A stretch of 64,000 nucleotides of DNA from Corynebacterium gottingense (GTDB lineage: Bacteria > Actinomycetota > Actinomycetes > Mycobacteriales > Mycobacteriaceae), in assembly GCF_003693265.1 (NCBI RefSeq), contig NZ_RDRE01000002.1:1-64000 (forward strand). Direction: 5' to 3'. A program made the translations under genes and the position numbers. The notes beneath the pieces were generated by a model. It searched no databases and was not told the DNA's origin. It was given only the letters and a program-made list of their open reading frames with translations. Position 1 is the first letter of the stretch; the number at the start of each line of letters is the position of its first letter. Of the stretch, positions 15,461-26,621 are shown piece by piece.

Positions 15461-16903
15461 ATGTCTTCTCAGGATTCCCCTGGCAGCGCGTCGGTCATCG
15501 CACCGACTTCTGCCTCCGTCTCGCTTGAGCGTGGCCTCAAAACCCGCCATCTGACCATGATGGGGCTCGGTTCCGCAATCGGCGCCGGGCTCTTCCTCGG
15601 TACCGGCGTGGGCATCGCCGCTGCCGGGCCGGCGGTGATCATCGCCTACCTCATCGCCGGCGCGATCACCGTGTGCATCATGCAGATGCTTGCAGAGATG
15701 GTGGCGGCGCGGCCGTCCTCCGGCACCTTTTCCACCTACGCGGAGCAGGCGCTCGGCCCCTGGGCCGGGTTTGCCATCGGCTGGCTGTACTGGTTCATGA
15801 TGATCATGATCATGGCCGTGGAGATCACCGGCGCCTCCGCCATCATCGCCGCCTGGTTTGGCATCTCGCCGTGGATCCCGGCGCTCGTGGCCATCGTGGT
15901 GTTTACCGTGATCAACTTCGCCGCGGTGAAGAATTTCGGGGAATTCGAGTTCTGGTTCGCCCTCATCAAGGTCTCCGTCATCATCGCGTTCCTGGTCCTG
16001 GGCGTGGCCCTGTGGCTTGGTCTGCTGCCCGGCACCAGTTTCGTCGGCAAAAGCAACATCGCCGAGGTCGGGTTCATGCCCAACGGCTGGGGCGGCGTGG
16101 CCACCGCCATGCTCGCCGTCGCATTCGCCTTCGGCGGCATCGAGCTGGTCACCATCGCCGCCGCCGAGTCGGAAGACCCCGAGGTGGCGGTCCACGCCGC
16201 GATCCGCTCCATCATCTGGCGCATCGGGTTTTTCTACATCGGCTCGGTCCTCCTCATCGTCATGCTGCTGCCATTCGGGCAGATCGGCGGAGCCAAGGAC
16301 GCCTCCGAGTCCCCCTTCACCGCCGTCCTCCACCTGGCCAACGTCCCGGGCGCGGTGGGCATCATGGAGGCCGTCATCGTGGTCGCGCTCCTGTCGGCGT
16401 GCAACACGCAGATCTACGGCTCCTCCCGCTTTCTGCACAACCTGGCGCTGCGCGGCGACGCCCCGCAGATGTTTGCCACCACGGACACGCGCGGGGTGCC
16501 CATGCGCGCAGTCATCGTCTCCGTCTGCTTCGGGTTCGGCGCCGTCGCCCTGCAGTACTGGAACCCGCCGGGGCTGCTCGCATTCCTGCTCAACGCGGTC
16601 GGCGGCTGCCTGATCGTGATCTGGTTTGCCATCAGCTTCTCCTTCCTGCGCCTCCACCCACGCCTCGTAGCCACGGGCGAGATCACGCAGGTGCGCATGT
16701 GGGCGCCGTCCGTGCTGCCCTGGGCGACCATCGCGCTCGCTGCAGCGCTCGTCGTCCTCATGCTCACCACACCCGACGGGCGCACGCAGCTACTCGCGGT
16801 GGCCGTCGTCGTCGGCGTGGCCGCCATTGCAGGTGTGCTGTGGACGCGCACCGACTCCTTCCGCATCAACGCCGCGAAGGCGGCCGAAAGGAACATCCGA
16901 TGA
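15461..16903 (+). CDS. APC-superfamily amino acid permease (first of tandem pair)
   Basis: A 480-residue integral membrane protein with about 12 helices. It opens LKTRHLTMMGLGSAIGAGLFLGTG, the standard amino acid-polyamine-organocation start with the unwound GSxIGxGLF helix, and continues with [17 protein letters not shown], the helix 6 region. It belongs to the GABA/aromatic/basic amino acid permease branch; the substrate cannot be named. The stop overlaps the next start (ATGA), so the two permeases are translationally coupled. Sitting between two dapD-like genes, it could move an amino acid of the aspartate family, which is inference only. Confidence 0.88.
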   Translation: MSSQDSPGSASVIAPTSASVSLERGLKTRHLTMMGLGSAIGAGLFLGTGVGIAAAGPAVIIAYLIAGAITVCIMQMLAEMVAARPSSGTFSTYAEQALGPWAGFAIGWLYWFMMIMIMAVEITGASAIIAAWFGISPWIPALVAIVVFTVINFAAVKNFGEFEFWFALIKVSVIIAFLVLGVALWLGLLPGTSFVGKSNIAEVGFMPNGWGGVATAMLAVAFAFGGIELVTIAAAESEDPEVAVHAAIRSIIWRIGFFYIGSVLLIVMLLPFGQIGGAKDASESPFTAVLHLANVPGAVGIMEAVIVVALLSACNTQIYGSSRFLHNLALRGDAPQMFATTDTRGVPMRAVIVSVCFGFGAVALQYWNPPGLLAFLLNAVGGCLIVIWFAISFSFLRLHPRLVATGEITQVRMWAPSVLPWATIALAAALVVLMLTTPDGRTQLLAVAVVVGVAAIAGVLWTRTDSFRINAAKAAERNIR

Positions 16904-18300
16904 GCAGAGCTACCACCCACAACGGCCCTGATTCCGAGCTCGGCACCGGCCTGAAATCGCGCCACCTCACGCTGATGGGCCTTGGGATGGCCGTCGGCGC
17001 GGGCCTGTTCCTCGGCGTGGGCGAGGGCATCCGCGCCGCCGGGCCCGCGATCCTGATCGCCTACTTCATCGCCGGTCTTATCGTCATCGCTGTGATGCGC
17101 ATGCTCGGCGAGATGGCCGCGACCCGCCCATCCTCCGGATCGTTTGCCACATACGGGCGCCAGGCGTTCGGCCACTGGGCGGGGTTCCTGCTCGGCTGGC
17201 TGTACTGGTTCCTGCTCATCATGGTCGGCGGCGCGGAAATCACCGGCGCCGCCGCGATAATGGGCGGCTGGTTCGGCGTCCCCCAGTGGATCCCCGCGCT
17301 CGTCGCGGTGGTGTTCTTCGCCGTGGTCAACCTGGCGCAGGTCAAGGGCTTCGGCGAGTTTGAGTACTGGTTTGCCATGATCAAGATCGTGGTCATCATG
17401 GGCTTTTTGGTCATTGGTGCCCTCCTCTTCTTGGGCGTGCTGCCGGGCAGCGACTTTGTCGGGCTCACCCACGTGAAGGAATCCGGCTTTGCGCCGAACG
17501 GCATCCCGGGTATCGCCGCCGGCTTGCTCGCCGTCGCCTTCGCATTCGGCGGCATCGAGGTCGTCACCATCGCGGCGGCTGAGTCCGAAAACCCCGCCCA
17601 GGCCGTGAAGAACGCGGTCAACTCCATTATCTGGCGTATCGCGCTGTTCTACGTCGGCTCCGTCGTGGTGATCATCCTCCTACTGCCCTACGCGCAGATC
17701 GACGCCGCCGATTCCGCCGCGGACTCGCCGTTTACCCAGGTCTTGTCCATGGCAAACCTGCCCGGTGTTGTCGGTTTCATGGAAGTCGTGATCGTGCTCG
17801 CGCTGCTCTCGGCGTTCAACGCGCAGATCTTCGGCACCTCTCGCCTGGCGTATCAGCAAGCGCTCGAGGGCGACGCCCCGAAGTGGCTTGCCAAGACCAA
17901 CGCGAGTGGCGTCCCCTTCAACTCGGTGCTGGTTTCCATGTTCTTCGCGTTCGTCGCGGTCGGTCTGCAGTGGTGGAACCCGCCGGGGCTGCTCAGCTTC
18001 CTCATGAACGCGGTCGGCGGCTGCCTCATCGTCACCTGGATCATGATCACGCTGAGCTACATCCGCCTGCGCCCGGAAATGCGCGCGGGCGAAGGCCATT
18101 CCGCCGTCGAGGTACAAGGTGGGATGTTCGTGCCGTGGGCTACGCTCGCCGCCCTGCTCGCGCTCGTGGGGCTCATGCTTATCGACGCCTCCGCGCGCGG
18201 TCAGATCCTCGCCGTCCTTATCGTTTCCGCAGCACTTGTTGTCGCGTCCCTATTCACACGGGGCAGGGCTGCAGCGCTCCGACAGGATGATCTAAGCTAA
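16900..18300 (+). CDS. APC-superfamily amino acid permease (second of tandem pair)
   Basis: A 466-residue paralogue of the preceding permease, similar along its whole length ([59 protein letters not shown]), so the pair arose by tandem duplication. It has about 12 transmembrane helices and a short N-terminal tail. The ATG overlaps the upstream TGA, and AAAGGA precedes it by six bases. It ends five bases before the dapD start. The repeated 11-mer occurs at 18177-18187, near the C-terminus (MLIDAS). Confidence 0.88.
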   Translation: MSRATTHNGPDSELGTGLKSRHLTLMGLGMAVGAGLFLGVGEGIRAAGPAILIAYFIAGLIVIAVMRMLGEMAATRPSSGSFATYGRQAFGHWAGFLLGWLYWFLLIMVGGAEITGAAAIMGGWFGVPQWIPALVAVVFFAVVNLAQVKGFGEFEYWFAMIKIVVIMGFLVIGALLFLGVLPGSDFVGLTHVKESGFAPNGIPGIAAGLLAVAFAFGGIEVVTIAAAESENPAQAVKNAVNSIIWRIALFYVGSVVVIILLLPYAQIDAADSAADSPFTQVLSMANLPGVVGFMEVVIVLALLSAFNAQIFGTSRLAYQQALEGDAPKWLAKTNASGVPFNSVLVSMFFAFVAVGLQWWNPPGLLSFLMNAVGGCLIVTWIMITLSYIRLRPEMRAGEGHSAVEVQGGMFVPWATLAALLALVGLMLIDASARGQILAVLIVSAALVVASLFTRGRAAALRQDDLS

Positions 18301-18305
18301 CAGGC

Positions 18306-19271
18306 ATGACTTCAGCGATTGCCCGTGGAATTGCCACGGTGACCCATGATGGCACTGTCCTCGACGTCTGGTACCCCGCCCCCAAGCTGGGCGAGCCCGT
18401 GACGGAAACCGGCACCACCCGCCTGGAGGAGGAAGACCCGCGCTTCTCCCACCTGGTCGGCCCCGACGAGGACCGCGGCGTGGCACGCGTCCCCGTCGAG
18501 ACCCAGATCGCTGACATCAACGAGCCGGCGATCGACGCCTACGATGTCTACCTCCGCCTGCACCTGCTCTCCCACCGCCTGGTCAAGCCGCACGGCGCGA
18601 ACATGGACGGCGTGTTCGGTCTGCTCGCCAACGTGGTGTGGACCAACTACGGCCCCTGCGAGGTCTCCGACTTCCAGATGACCCGCGGCCGCCTCGCCGC
18701 CCGCGGCCCCGTCATCGTCTACTCCGTGGACAAGTTCCCCCGCATGGTCGACTACGTCGTCCCCGCCGGTGTGCGCATCGGCGACGCCGACCGCATCCGC
18801 CTCGGCGCCCACCTCGCCGAGGGCACCACCGTGATGCACGAGGGCTTTGTCAACTTCAACGCCGGCACGCTCGGCGCCTCCATGGTCGAGGGCCGCATCT
18901 CCGCCGGCGTGACCGTCGGCGACGGCACCGACATCGGCGGCGGCGCCTCCATCATGGGCACCCTGTCCGGCGGTGGCAAGGAAACCATCACCCTCGGCGA
19001 GCGCTGCCTGCTCGGCGCGAACGCGGGTATTGGCATCTCGCTTGGCGACGACTGCGTGGTCGAAGCCGGCCTCTACGTCACCGCCGGCGCCAAGGTCGTG
19101 CTCACCGCCGAGGTTGCCGAGGCACTCAGCAAGGAAGCAGGCGCCACCATCAAGGCGCTCGAGCTCTCCGGCGCCAACGGCCTGCAGTTCCGCCGCAACT
19201 CCACCTCCGGAGCCATCGAGGTCGTTGCCGCAAAGGGCATCGAGCTCAACGAGGCGCTGCACGCCAACTAG
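18306..19271 (+). CDS. dapD: 2,3,4,5-tetrahydropyridine-2,6-dicarboxylate N-succinyltransferase
   Basis: A 321-residue trimeric acyltransferase that transfers succinyl from succinyl-CoA to tetrahydrodipicolinate in the lysine/diaminopimelate pathway. Actinobacterial-type DapD: N-terminal domain with [19 protein letters not shown], then a hexapeptide beta-helix with [32 protein letters not shown] and [16 protein letters not shown], the conserved active-site stretch. It follows the permease pair directly and is the last gene before a strong hairpin terminator. With dapE and dapC nearby, three successive enzymes of the succinylase branch lie within 8 kb. Confidence 0.94.
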   Translation: MTSAIARGIATVTHDGTVLDVWYPAPKLGEPVTETGTTRLEEEDPRFSHLVGPDEDRGVARVPVETQIADINEPAIDAYDVYLRLHLLSHRLVKPHGANMDGVFGLLANVVWTNYGPCEVSDFQMTRGRLAARGPVIVYSVDKFPRMVDYVVPAGVRIGDADRIRLGAHLAEGTTVMHEGFVNFNAGTLGASMVEGRISAGVTVGDGTDIGGGASIMGTLSGGGKETITLGERCLLGANAGIGISLGDDCVVEAGLYVTAGAKVVLTAEVAEALSKEAGATIKALELSGANGLQFRRNSTSGAIEVVAAKGIELNEALHAN

Positions 19272-19288
19272 GCGCTCTGCCCCCCATC

Positions 19289-19323
19289 ACTCCCCACCTG
19301 GCCTGCTCGGGCTGGTGGGGAGT
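19289..19323 (+). terminator. Intrinsic terminator after dapD
   Basis: A perfect ten-base stem, ACTCCCCACC (19289-19298) with GGTGGGGAGT (19314-19323), encloses a 15-base loop and is followed by TTCTTAC. It lies 18 bases after the dapD stop and just before the convergent gtrA end, so it may work for both strands. Confidence 0.75.
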
Positions 19324-19326
19324 TTC

Positions 19327-19887
19327 TTACGTCTCCTCCCCCGCGTGCGGAGCCGACGGCTTCGGCTTCGCAAACGCCCAGAACTTGTTGATGATGAAGT
19401 TGACGGGGGTGGCGATGATCGTCGATAAGCCTTGGGCCCAGTACGACTTGGTGCGCAGTCCGGAGGAATCGTCGAAGATGTGGTCCGGCAGCGCGATGGG
19501 CGAGGTCGGGTTCATAAACAGCGTCATAAACGTCAGCGAGACAAGGAAGGCGATGGCACCCGTGGCGAGGAACGGGAAGAAGCCCGCGAACCAGTTGCGC
19601 TGCTCGATCTTGCGGAACGTCCAGGAGCGGTTGAGCTGGTAGTTCCAGACGTTGGCGATGACGAACGCCAGCGTAGAGAGCAGGTGGTACCAGCGGATGT
19701 TGAACCGGGTGCCCGGGATGCTCATGAGCGCGTCGGCCTCGTGAAGGTCCAGCCCTGCCTCGAGCGACTTCTTCGCCACGTAAAAGACGGCGAGATTGAC
19801 CACCACGCCGGAGCCGCCGACGAGACCGAACTTGATAAATTCGCGCAGACCGTTCGCCATACGCTCGGTGGTTGCTGAGCTGTTCAC
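19327..19887 (-). CDS. GtrA-family membrane protein
   Basis: A 186-residue protein with four hydrophobic segments: KFGLVGGSGVVVNLAVFYVA, HLLSTLAFVIANVWNYQLNR (with the family NYxLNRxWTF signature), FPFLATGAIAFLVSLTFM and STIIATPVNFIINKFWAF. GtrA-like proteins are small flippase-like partners in polyprenyl-linked sugar transfer and arabinogalactan/teichoic modifications; the partner here is unknown. It stands alone on the minus strand after the dapC terminator hairpin. The 11-mer at 19420-19430 reads in the gene as Leu-Ser-Thr, not the usual Leu-Ile-Asp. Confidence 0.85.
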   Translation of the reverse strand: MNSSATTERMANGLREFIKFGLVGGSGVVVNLAVFYVAKKSLEAGLDLHEADALMSIPGTRFNIRWYHLLSTLAFVIANVWNYQLNRSWTFRKIEQRNWFAGFFPFLATGAIAFLVSLTFMTLFMNPTSPIALPDHIFDDSSGLRTKSYWAQGLSTIIATPVNFIINKFWAFAKPKPSAPHAGEET

Positions 19888-19973
19888 GCTACCCGCGCCT
19901 CCTTCTTCCTGCCGGGACGTTGTCCTGCGCCGTCTCCGCCGCCGCGCCGATCGCCGGCGCCCGGCAGCGCGAA

Positions 19974-20013
19974 ACGGCCACGTGCTAACCCATGTAGCTT
20001 AGTACGTGGCCGT
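19974..20013 (-). terminator. Long hairpin after dapC
   Basis: A 15-base stem with one G-T wobble: ACGGCCACGTGCTAA (19974-19988) pairs with TTAGTACGTGGCCGT (19999-20013) around a ten-base loop. It begins 37 bases past the dapC stop. On the minus strand it is followed by a short T run (TTTCGC), so it is most likely the dapC-operon terminator; the stem is longer than needed and it separates dapC from gtrA. Confidence 0.6.
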
Positions 20014-20050
20014 ATTGAGAAGAAAAACGCGCGCGGTGGATACGCAGTGT

Positions 20051-21157
20051 TTACGCCGCGGTGAGTCGCTGCGCGGCGGCGGCGATGCGCTCGTCCGTCG
20101 CGGTGAGGCCGATGCGGACGTGGGCCCCACCGGCCGGTCCGTAGAAGTCGCCGGGCGCCGCCAGGATGCCACGCTCCGCGAGCCAGTCCAGAGTTTCGCG
20201 GGCCTCCATCCCGTCGCGGCGCGACCACAGGTACAGGCCGGCCTCGGAGTGGTCGACGGTAAAGCCGGCCTTGAGCAGCGCGGCCATGAGCGTAGCGCGT
20301 CGCTTGGCGTAGGTCGAGGCCTGGAGTTCCTCGTGGGTGTCGTCGATAAGCGCGGCGCGCATGGCGTGCTGAATCGGGCCCGGCACCATGAGCCCGGAGT
20401 GCTTGCGCACAAACAGGAGCTCCTGGACCAAGTCTGTGTCACCCGCGATCCAGCCAGCGCGGTAGGAGGCCAGGTTGGAGGTCTTGGACAGCGAGTGCAG
20501 TGCCAGCAGGTTGGTCATGTCCTCGCCGCACACGCGCGGGTCGAGCACGCTCAGCGGCTCCGCAGACCACGGCAGGCCGAGGTAGCACTCGTCGGACGCG
20601 ATGATCGCGCCAGTATCGCGCGAAAACTCAACCCACTCGCGCATCTCGGACTCGCTGAGCACACGCCCCGAGGGGTTCGACGGCGAGTTAATAAACACCA
20701 GCGCGGCGCCCTCGACGGGTGCGTCGGAACGCACGGGCTCAGCGCCGGCGAGCAGCGCGCCGACTTCGTACGTCGGGTACGCGAGCTCCGGGATGACCAC
20801 CTTCTGCCCCTGCAGGCCAAGCAGCGTGGGCAGCCACGCGATGGCTTCCTTGGTGCCAATCACCGGCAGGACGGAGCGCTCATCCAACCCGGTGACGGCG
20901 AAGCGGCGCGCCATCGCGCCCACGATCGCCTCGCGCAGCTCCGGGAGCCCAACGGTTTGCGGGTACCCCGGCTCCGCCGCGTGCTCGACGAGCGCCAGCT
21001 GGATGGACGGCGCGACCTGGTCGACGGGGGTGCCCACGGAGAGGTCGACGATGCCGTCCGGGTGGGCAGCCGCCTTCGCCTTCGCTTCCGCGATGGTGTC
21101 CCACGGGAACTCGGGCAGGCGCTCCCCCAGGGGCGTGCGACGAGGCTGTGCGGGCAT
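20051..21157 (-). CDS. dapC: Succinyldiaminopimelate aminotransferase
   Basis: A 368-residue PLP-dependent class I/II aminotransferase of the actinobacterial DapC type, which converts N-succinyl-2-amino-6-oxopimelate to N-succinyl-LL-diaminopimelate with glutamate. Seen: IVDLSVGTPVDQV near the N-terminus, FINSPSNPSGRVL, and HSLSKTSNLASYRAGW with the Schiff-base Lys. The ATG at 21157 lies four bases after the ferredoxin stop, so they form one transcript (Rv1177-Rv1178 order in M. tuberculosis). A downstream hairpin at 19974-20013 probably ends the message. Confidence 0.92.
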   Translation of the reverse strand: MPAQPRRTPLGERLPEFPWDTIAEAKAKAAAHPDGIVDLSVGTPVDQVAPSIQLALVEHAAEPGYPQTVGLPELREAIVGAMARRFAVTGLDERSVLPVIGTKEAIAWLPTLLGLQGQKVVIPELAYPTYEVGALLAGAEPVRSDAPVEGAALVFINSPSNPSGRVLSESEMREWVEFSRDTGAIIASDECYLGLPWSAEPLSVLDPRVCGEDMTNLLALHSLSKTSNLASYRAGWIAGDTDLVQELLFVRKHSGLMVPGPIQHAMRAALIDDTHEELQASTYAKRRATLMAALLKAGFTVDHSEAGLYLWSRRDGMEARETLDWLAERGILAAPGDFYGPAGGAHVRIGLTATDERIAAAAQRLTAA

Positions 21158-21161
21158 GGTC

Positions 21162-21485
21162 CTAGTCCTGGTTCTGGGGCGGCAGTGCCTCTACAAACGG
21201 GTGGTCGTAGCCGGTCGGGCCCGTCTTGGCCGCGCCGCCTGGGGAGCCCAGCTTGTCAAAGAAGCTGACGTTGACGTCGTAGTACTCCGCCCACTCGTCC
21301 GGGAGGTCGTCCTCGTAGAAGATGGCCTCGACGGGGCAAGCCGGCTCGCACGCGCCGCAGTCGACGCACTCGTCCGGGTGGATGTAGAGCATGCGCTTGC
21401 CTTCATAGATGCAGTCGACGGGGCACTCCTCGACGCAGCTGCGGTCCAGCACGTCCACGCATGGTTGAGCAATCACGTAAGTCAT
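21162..21485 (-). CDS. fdxA: Seven-iron ferredoxin
   Basis: A 107-residue ferredoxin with one 3Fe-4S and one 4Fe-4S site: an N-terminal C-x7-C-x3-CP run (CVDVLDRSCVEECP) and CVDCGACEPACP. It is the mycobacterial FdxC/FdxA-like electron carrier. The ATG at 21485 (MTYVIAQPC) begins exactly at the conserved domain; a longer frame to 21530 is not supported. The C-terminal 50 residues are acidic then Gly/Pro-rich. It lies directly upstream of dapC, as in other actinobacteria. Confidence 0.93.
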   Translation of the reverse strand: MTYVIAQPCVDVLDRSCVEECPVDCIYEGKRMLYIHPDECVDCGACEPACPVEAIFYEDDLPDEWAEYYDVNVSFFDKLGSPGGAAKTGPTGYDHPFVEALPPQNQD

Positions 21486-21498
21486 GCTGTCCAGTATG

Positions 21499-21879
21499 TC
21501 ACTTCGCTCGGAGCATCGGGAAAACGCCACCCAAAATTCCGGCGAACAGCAGGAGCAACGTCAGAATATTATCCGGCACGAGCTGCGGGCCGCCAGCTGG
21601 AAGCACGAACATGAGGGCGAAGAACCCGCCCAGCCACACCGCCAGGGGTACGAAGGCGATCCACGCTCCACCGCGCGCCCACAACCGGGCGGTCCTGGTC
21701 AGCACCACATTGAACGCGAGCGCCACCAGCACCGTCGCGGGCACGGGGACGCTGCCCACGCGCGCGCCCAGGTAGACCACCTCAAGCAGCAGTGACACCA
21801 GCGCGCCGATGCCCAGCCACACCATCGCGGCGACGACCTCGCCGCGCGAGTAGTCCGTGCGCACGGCCGGCTCCGTCAC
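21499..21879 (-). CDS. Small conserved membrane protein downstream of mshB
   Basis: A 126-residue protein with four predicted transmembrane helices (VVAAMVWLGIGALVSLLLEV; VPATVLVALAFNVVL; AWIAFVPLAVWLGGFFALMF; LTLLLLFAGILGGVFPML). No family is recognised with confidence; a similar small membrane gene (Rv1171) follows mshB in M. tuberculosis. The start overlaps the mshB stop by four bases (ATGA), so it is translationally coupled to mshB. Function is unknown. Confidence 0.75.
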   Translation of the reverse strand: MTEPAVRTDYSRGEVVAAMVWLGIGALVSLLLEVVYLGARVGSVPVPATVLVALAFNVVLTRTARLWARGGAWIAFVPLAVWLGGFFALMFVLPAGGPQLVPDNILTLLLLFAGILGGVFPMLRAK

Positions 21880-22757
21880 CGAGCCAGACCCCCGAGCACC
21901 CCGTCCTCCGGGCGCTCAATCGGCACGCCCGCGCCAAGCTGGAAGTGCTCGTACGGCTGAATCGGCTGCACGATGAGGTTGGACAACGCGTAGTACACCA
22001 CCGGCCCCTGCCCCACGACCGAGTGCGGGTTGGTGGCGCTGGTGCGCCCGTCCGCGATCCACAGCTGGGTGGCGTGCGCGCGCATCGCCGCCACCTTCGC
22101 GCTGTACGCGGTGTGGGAAAGCCGCACCGCGACGTCGGAATGCGCAACGCCGTCGAGCTCGCCGTCCTCCGGCAGCCGCCAGCCTTCCGGAGCCTCGGCG
22201 GGAAGCAGCGCGTTGGTCTCCTCTTCCAGCCGCACTGCCCACAGGATGCGCGGCACGCCAACCTGCTCGGCGGCCGCGTGCGCAATCTCGTGCGCGCGGA
22301 TGTGGTCGGGGTGCCCGTACCCACCGTCCGGTCCGTAGGTCAGCACCAGGTGCGGCCGCTCGGCCTCGAGCAGGGCAGCAAGCTTATCGACGCTCCCCTG
22401 CCCCCCATGCACAAACGCCCGCGGATTCTCGTGCGCCTTGGACCCGGCCATCCCGCTGTCCCGGTAGCAGCCCGCGCCGCCGAGGAACGCGCCGCGCACG
22501 CCCATCGCCGCGAGCGACTCCTGCAGCTCCCGGATCCGGAAGCCCCCGAGCTGGTCGGCGTGGTCCACGGTGAGCTGCTGGTAGGGCTCGCCGATGACCT
22601 CGCCTTCCTCCCCCAGCGTGCAGGTCACCACAAGCACGTCCGCCCCGCGGGCCGCCAGGTCCGCGAGCGTGCCGCCCATCGTGATCGCCTCGTCGTCCGG
22701 GTGTGCGTGGACCGCCACCACGCGGTAGCCGGCGAGGTCCCTGTTGGTGGTGTGCAT
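21876..22757 (-). CDS. mshB: N-acetyl-1-D-myo-inositol-2-amino-2-deoxy-alpha-D-glucopyranoside deacetylase
   Basis: A 293-residue LmbE-like zinc deacetylase of mycothiol biosynthesis; it removes acetate from GlcNAc-inositol. The zinc motif AHPDDEAITMGGTL is near residue 18, and the third ligand is in GHPDHIRAHEI at about residue 150. Also present are TCTLGEEGEVIG and GSKAHENPRAF. Its presence shows that the organism makes mycothiol, the low-molecular-weight thiol of Actinobacteria. An exact 11-mer copy at 22382-22392 reads as Val-Asp-Lys in the gene. Confidence 0.93.
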   Translation of the reverse strand: MHTTNRDLAGYRVVAVHAHPDDEAITMGGTLADLAARGADVLVVTCTLGEEGEVIGEPYQQLTVDHADQLGGFRIRELQESLAAMGVRGAFLGGAGCYRDSGMAGSKAHENPRAFVHGGQGSVDKLAALLEAERPHLVLTYGPDGGYGHPDHIRAHEIAHAAAEQVGVPRILWAVRLEEETNALLPAEAPEGWRLPEDGELDGVAHSDVAVRLSHTAYSAKVAAMRAHATQLWIADGRTSATNPHSVVGQGPVVYYALSNLIVQPIQPYEHFQLGAGVPIERPEDGVLGGLAR

Positions 22758-22807
22758 TGTCTACTCCTTGCGTTGAATTGGTTTGGGCGGCGTGCGCTGC
22801 TCGGCTG

Positions 22808-24454
22808 CTACTCAGTGCCGGTGAGCGTCCACTGCGCGGCGCTCGACAGGCCTTGGTTCCATCGTTGCAGGTCCGCGTCGGGGCCGTCGATTGTAGTCCC
22901 GAGCGCCAGGATGCGGCGCTCCCGCACCACCGGCACCCAGAGCACCTCCTGCTGCTCGATGTCGGCGACGCGCCGCGCCGCCTCGCCTTGGCCCACCTCG
23001 CCGGAAAGGATGGCGCTGGCCAGTAGCTGGTTTTCCTGCGTGCACAGCCCGGAAACGTTCTCCTCCAGGTACTTGCCTGTAGGGCAGGCCACGCGCCCGG
23101 CCAGCTGGGTGGTGGTCCCCGCGTCGTACCGCCACCCCACCAGCACGTCAACGTTGCCATCGGGCATGCTGCTGGACAGCAGCGACGCGGTATCGGTGGA
23201 CACGACGCTCGCGCGCACTCCGCGGCCGTTGAGGATGTCCGCGAGCGAGCGCGCCGCGGCGGACGCGGCCGTGTCGGAGGCGTCCACGCCGATGCGCAGC
23301 GGCCGGTACTTCTCCACGAACTGTTGCAGCCGCACAGGCTCGCCTTCCAGGGGCGGGGTAGGCTCGGCTGGGTCCAGGTCCGCGGAGCGGCCGGCGCTGA
23401 TGGGGGCGAGCAGTGGAACGTCGATAAGCGAGCGAAGCTCCTCGCGCATCCCGCGGGACAGGCCCGAGTTCACTGACACGTTCACGCCGAGCGTGCGCGG
23501 GGTGCTGATCAGGCGCGTCTGCGTTGATGGCAGCAGGTCGAGCACTCGCGACGACGTCTCTTGCGGCGTCTTGTCCAGGAACGCGAGCTGGCCCGCGCGC
23601 AGCTGGTCCGCAACCTGGGTGGTCGTGCGCACCTCCTGGAGGTTAATGATGTCAATCTGCGCGGGCGACTCGCCCCAAAACCTGTCGTTGCGGTTGAGCG
23701 TGACCGTGCCGCGGCCGCGGTCCACCTCACGCACCATGTAGCGGCCGGCCGACGCCGGGATCGTGTCGTGCAGCGCCGCGCGGAAGTCCGACGCGTCCGC
23801 CGCGAAGAGGTGCGCGGGAAGCAGGTGCTGGAACAGGCTCTGCCACTGCCCCACCGGGCGGGCGAAGTCCACGTCGACGACCTTTCCGCCGTCGCCGCTG
23901 ACGCGCACGCCCACGATCGCGCCGTAGCCTTCCGCGTCGATCGCGCCCGGGGTGTGCGACATCCCGCGCCACAGGTAGGCGAAGTCAGCGCCGGTAATCG
24001 GCGTGCCGTCGGACCACTGCGCCTCCGGCGCGATGACGTAGCGCACCGTCATGGCGTAGCTCGAGGTGGGCAGCCGCGTCGCCGCGACGAGCAGCTCGTC
24101 GTTGCGGACGCCGTCCACAAACGCGCTGGGCAGCACGAGGTTGGCAATGCTGCGCACCATCGCGGACTCGTCGGCGCGCAGGTGCGGGTTCAGGCCGTTG
24201 CGCAGCGTGTCCGTGCCGACCGTGATCTGGGTCCGCTCGGGGCCTTGCGTGGGCTTGCTTGTCGACGTCTCCTCGTCCGGCTCCGCGGCACCGTCACCAG
24301 CATCGTTGGCGCTGGTGTCGCCGCCGGGGGCGTCCTGCACCTCGGCGGGGTCCACCAGTGGCGGCGGACCTGGGTTGGCGGCGCACCCGGCACTCCCCGC
24401 GAGCAGCAGCGCTGCGCCGAACGCGGCACACCACCTGCGTGCGGGGACGTGCAT
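22808..24454 (-). CDS. lpqW: LpqW-like lipoprotein, family 5 solute-binding fold
   Basis: A 548-residue lipoprotein. The signal peptide ends in LAGSAGC with lipidated Cys at about residue 24; a disordered acidic/Pro segment follows to residue 75. The rest resembles family 5 (oligopeptide) solute-binding proteins: YVIAPEAQWSDGTPITGADFAYLW and VTLNRNDRFWGESPAQID. In M. tuberculosis LpqW (Rv1166), between typA and mshB, modulates the PimE mannosyltransferase branch towards LM/LAM rather than transport. No ABC permease adjoins it here. The ATG at 24454 opens the signal peptide; the frame extends upstream into typA but is not protein-like. Confidence 0.85.
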   Translation of the reverse strand: MHVPARRWCAAFGAALLLAGSAGCAANPGPPPLVDPAEVQDAPGGDTSANDAGDGAAEPDEETSTSKPTQGPERTQITVGTDTLRNGLNPHLRADESAMVRSIANLVLPSAFVDGVRNDELLVAATRLPTSSYAMTVRYVIAPEAQWSDGTPITGADFAYLWRGMSHTPGAIDAEGYGAIVGVRVSGDGGKVVDVDFARPVGQWQSLFQHLLPAHLFAADASDFRAALHDTIPASAGRYMVREVDRGRGTVTLNRNDRFWGESPAQIDIINLQEVRTTTQVADQLRAGQLAFLDKTPQETSSRVLDLLPSTQTRLISTPRTLGVNVSVNSGLSRGMREELRSLIDVPLLAPISAGRSADLDPAEPTPPLEGEPVRLQQFVEKYRPLRIGVDASDTAASAAARSLADILNGRGVRASVVSTDTASLLSSSMPDGNVDVLVGWRYDAGTTTQLAGRVACPTGKYLEENVSGLCTQENQLLASAILSGEVGQGEAARRVADIEQQEVLWVPVVRERRILALGTTIDGPDADLQRWNQGLSSAAQWTLTGTE

Positions 24455-24465
24455 GGGGAGACCGC

Positions 24466-26382
<1,917 letters not shown>

Positions 26383-26465
26383 TGATCCGGTGCTCCTTAT
26401 ACATAGGCGGTAGAACGCTTAAACCTTACCCCTGCCGCGCCCAACTCGCACGTTTGGAGCATTTC

Positions 26466-26476
26466 GCTTATCGACG
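26466..26476 (-). repeat. Intergenic copy of the over-represented 11-mer
   Basis: GCTTATCGACG (minus-strand CGTCGATAAGC) lies 84 bases upstream of the typA GTG and 156 bases before the secreted-protein gene, outside any coding frame I support. It is evidence that the motif is selected as DNA. Confidence 0.8.
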
Positions 26477-26491
26477 CCCCTCCACCCCACC

Positions 26492-26519
26492 TTGACAGTG
26501 TGACAAAAGTGACTACTGT
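26492..26519 (+). promoter_or_regulatory. SigA-type promoter of the secreted-protein gene
   Basis: A perfect -35 TTGACA (26492-26497), a 16-base spacer and -10 TACTGT (26514-26519). Transcription would start near 26526, leaving a leader of about 95 bases before the GTG at 26622. Confidence 0.55.
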
Positions 26520-26621
26520 TGCTGTAGTTGCGCAAGGTGCGGGTGTGTTGCGCGCGTTCGTGCGCGCCAGACCCCGCGTCGAGCCCCCAGCCCCGAGACC
26601 CCGAAGGAAGACGTCACCGCC

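Noticed and set aside
15673..16899. Long upstream extension of the second permease through the first permease gene
   Set aside because: The extension is Arg/His-rich nonsense in a shifted frame; the real start is the ATG at 16900 overlapping the upstream stop.
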